This document shows, one piece after another, positions 62,201-64,000 of a stretch of 64,000 nucleotides of DNA. The translations under genes were made by a program, and so were the position numbers. The stretch covers positions 28,720,390 to 28,784,389 of the forward strand of contig CM077151.1 of assembly GCA_039583875.1 (NCBI GenBank), written 5' to 3'. Source of the DNA: Platanthera guangdongensis (Eukaryota; Streptophyta; Magnoliopsida; Asparagales; Orchidaceae). Position 1 is the stretch's first letter. The number at the start of each line of letters is the position of its first letter. The notes under the pieces are model-generated. The model was not told the origin of the DNA. It saw nothing but the letters and a program-made list of their open reading frames with translations, and did no database searches.

Positions 62201-64000
62201 AACACATGCAAGTGGATTCTCCAACATGCAGTGAACCCAAGGTGCTGAAAATTTTATCATGCACCAAGGATGACCCCACTGACCTACCACCAAGATTTGG
62301 GACCATGGGGAGGTGTAGAACTCCTTATATTTCATTTATTTGTATTTTGATATTTTGGCAAAACCTATAGGAAAATGTTCTCTAAAAATTCCTAAATTTA
62401 GGCAGGGGCTAGGTATGCCCTAATCATGCATGTGCCCAAAATTTGGGGCCATGGTGACTAATGGTTTGACCTGGGCATCCAATTTAATTTCTGCCTTATC
62501 CTAGGACCAGTCCTAGGCGAAATGTTCTACAGGACAGAACATTACACCAAATCACATGTTTAGGGTGTCAAATTAAAGATAAGACCCTTGGCTACAATTT
62601 TCATCAAGAGACTAAGTTCTGAAAATGCCTCTAAGAGGCCTAAAATCAACATGCAAGGTGACTGTAAAAGTGTGACAGGATTTTCAATTCATTTCATTAA
62701 TCTATATCAAATAATTTGATTTTTAAAAAATCAACCGCACGAATCTTAAAGTTAAAACCGACGGAATCGGTTCATCGTCCCCGATGGTTTGACGGCCAGG
62801 ATTTCATCTTTCTGGACGATGTTGGCTGGCATTTTCCGGCCAGCTGAGCCACCACCACCGCCGGCGGATATCGCCACCACCTTCGTTAAGGCGGGGGCTA
62901 GCGTTTCCCGGCGGTGGGGCCGCCGGAGTTGGCTCCTCCGGTGAACCCGAGCAAGAAGAGAAAGGCTCGATTTTCTCCATTTTCTCACATGGCATCGGGC
63001 TCGATTGAGCCCGATAACTCCCTAGATTGATCTAGAAACCTAGTACGGGAAGAGGCGAGGCGAAACGCACCTGAATTGGGGCTTGGCTGCGGGTCAGGCA
63101 GCGGTTTGCCGTGGTGGTGGTGCGCCGACGAGCTCCACCCCGAAAACTCAATTCTCCACCATTCTCCATGATCCAGCACTCGATTTCCACTCTCTTCTAT
63201 CTCCTGAAGCTTCTGGTGAGGTCTAATTGGAGTGAATTTGGCTGTACATGGAGGTACACCTTAATTGAGCTCGGTTTGAGCTTTGTTTGCTCCGCCCAGC
63301 TGCCAAGTGGCTCACAGCCCTGGTTTTCTGCTGGAAATGAAGAGGGGAGATCGGCCACCTGGTTTTGGGCAGCTAAAATCAACTGATGGGGTGGCCATGT
63401 GGCCACCATTTCCTTTATTTCCCCTTTCTCTCTCCTCTTCTTCTCCAAATTCCTTTTCTACCCCTTTGCATGTATTCTCTTTCCTGATCTTGAGGGTTAT
63501 GGGTTGTCTTTGACCACTTAGGTTGGGCTTGGGCTGACTTGGATGGGCTTAGCCCAATGGGATTGGGCTTGGCCTTCATTTTCTCTCTTTAGGTCAATTT
63601 GTTGACCAAATTGACTTTTAGGGTTGACTGGTCAACCATGGTAGGTGGACTGACCCTACTTGGTGGAAATAGGTCTAGTGGCACCACCCAACTTGGGTTG
63701 GGTCAAGGGGGTGCCCTACTTAGGCTAATTGGGCTTATGAGTGTGGGTTTGACCAAATCAAGCCCAAGGTTGACTTTGGTTAATTGGGGTCAAAGTGTTG
63801 ACCTAGTGACATGCCCTAGGGTCCACTTAGATTGTTTTTAGGGTTAGGGCAATTTGGTGGGGTCATGGTGTGGCTAGGGTCCCTATTTAGGCTAGTTTGA
63901 CCTAGTTTGACTTTGGTCCTATAGTGGGCTCCACATGGCTACCACCCACTACCTAGGGTCAAACCTAGTTGATCTCCTTAAATCTCACCCCATGCCTAAC
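59293..64000 (-). repeat. Probable long 5' LTR of a minus-strand gypsy-type element (right end outside the window)
   Basis: On the minus strand the sequence ends GGGGGGTCTTACA at 59293 and is followed by GTTGGTATCGAC (59292 downward), close to the TTGGTATCAGAGC primer site common in plant gypsy elements. The 4.7 kb contain a GC-rich leader-like block (62750-63190) with a splice-donor-like CAGGTGCG on the minus strand (about 63074), a 51-bp tandem repeat (60663-60815) and AT-rich stretches. No gag or pol follows to the left. If correct, only the LTR and a few internal bases survive here. The open frames inside are not supported as genes. Confidence 0.42.
60663..60815. repeat. 51-bp tandem repeat, about 2.5-3 units
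   Basis: CGGGTGAG at 60663, 60714 and 60765, each followed by CGCACAT/AGTGCCTTTATACCAACTCCC or variants. A fourth degenerate start (CGGGCGAG) lies at 60802. Confidence 0.8.

Noticed and set aside
62752..63386. Frames around the GC-rich block near the right edge as host exons
   Set aside because: Short, overlapping on both strands, no domain; better explained as leader sequence of a long LTR.

Overview
This is plant nuclear DNA, almost certainly from a flowering plant with a large, repeat-rich genome. The evidence is the lineage mix: Tork/Tnt1-type Ty1/copia elements, a Tekay/Del-type chromovirus, a Tat-type Ty3/gypsy element with an archaeal-type second RNase H and an antisense extra ORF, an Au-like tRNA-derived SINE, and Tourist/PIF-Harbinger and hAT MITEs. 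The species cannot be fixed from the window. I see no convincing host gene, rRNA or functional tRNA gene. It reads as transposon-dense intergenic DNA with nested insertions.

Layout. 1-4057: old sequence with a hAT-type MITE (689-1436), a decayed copia RT scrap (1841-1984) and a TATA-led, C-rich leader with a splice-donor-like end (about 2872-4057). 4058-10690: RLC-1, a Tork-type copia element on the + strand with three LTRs (two in tandem at its 5' end) and a frameshifted gag-pol. 11880-27445: RLC-2, a short-LTR copia element on the - strand. It is split by RLG-1 (13720-26106, -), a Tat-type gypsy element, which carries a hAT-like TIR element (22658-23345), which in turn carries a SINE (22989-23150). 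28824-34809: RLC-3, a young copia element with an intact gag-pol. 34866-35650: three MITEs in a row. About 36060-37523: LTR-like GC-rich repeat. 37679-39474: a PIF/Harbinger deletion derivative with a long TG-rich tract. 39709-40679: LTR-like segment. 40923-58530: RLC-4, a copia element on the - strand whose gag is split by RLG-2 (46457-56515, +), a chromovirus with 2.6-kb LTRs. 58531-64000: the other half of RLC-4's target, then a probable long minus-strand LTR with a primer-binding-like site.

How the parts work together. RLC-3 is the only element with LTRs, primer-binding site, polypurine tract and gag-pol all unbroken, so it could supply enzymes to Tork-type relatives such as RLC-1. RLG-2 shows a probable 71-bp spliceosomal intron exactly between gag and protease. 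Splicing would choose between Gag (unspliced) and Gag-Pol (spliced). Its LTRs also carry an array of dyads whose arms change together. RLG-1 has two antisense, TATA-led reading frames between pol and its 3' LTR. These three points, the triple-LTR arrangement of RLC-1 and the heat-shock-element-like palindromes in the RLC-3 promoter are the observations most worth checking.

All boundaries were found by eye from paired LTRs, terminal inverted repeats and target-site duplications (TSDs). No database search was run.
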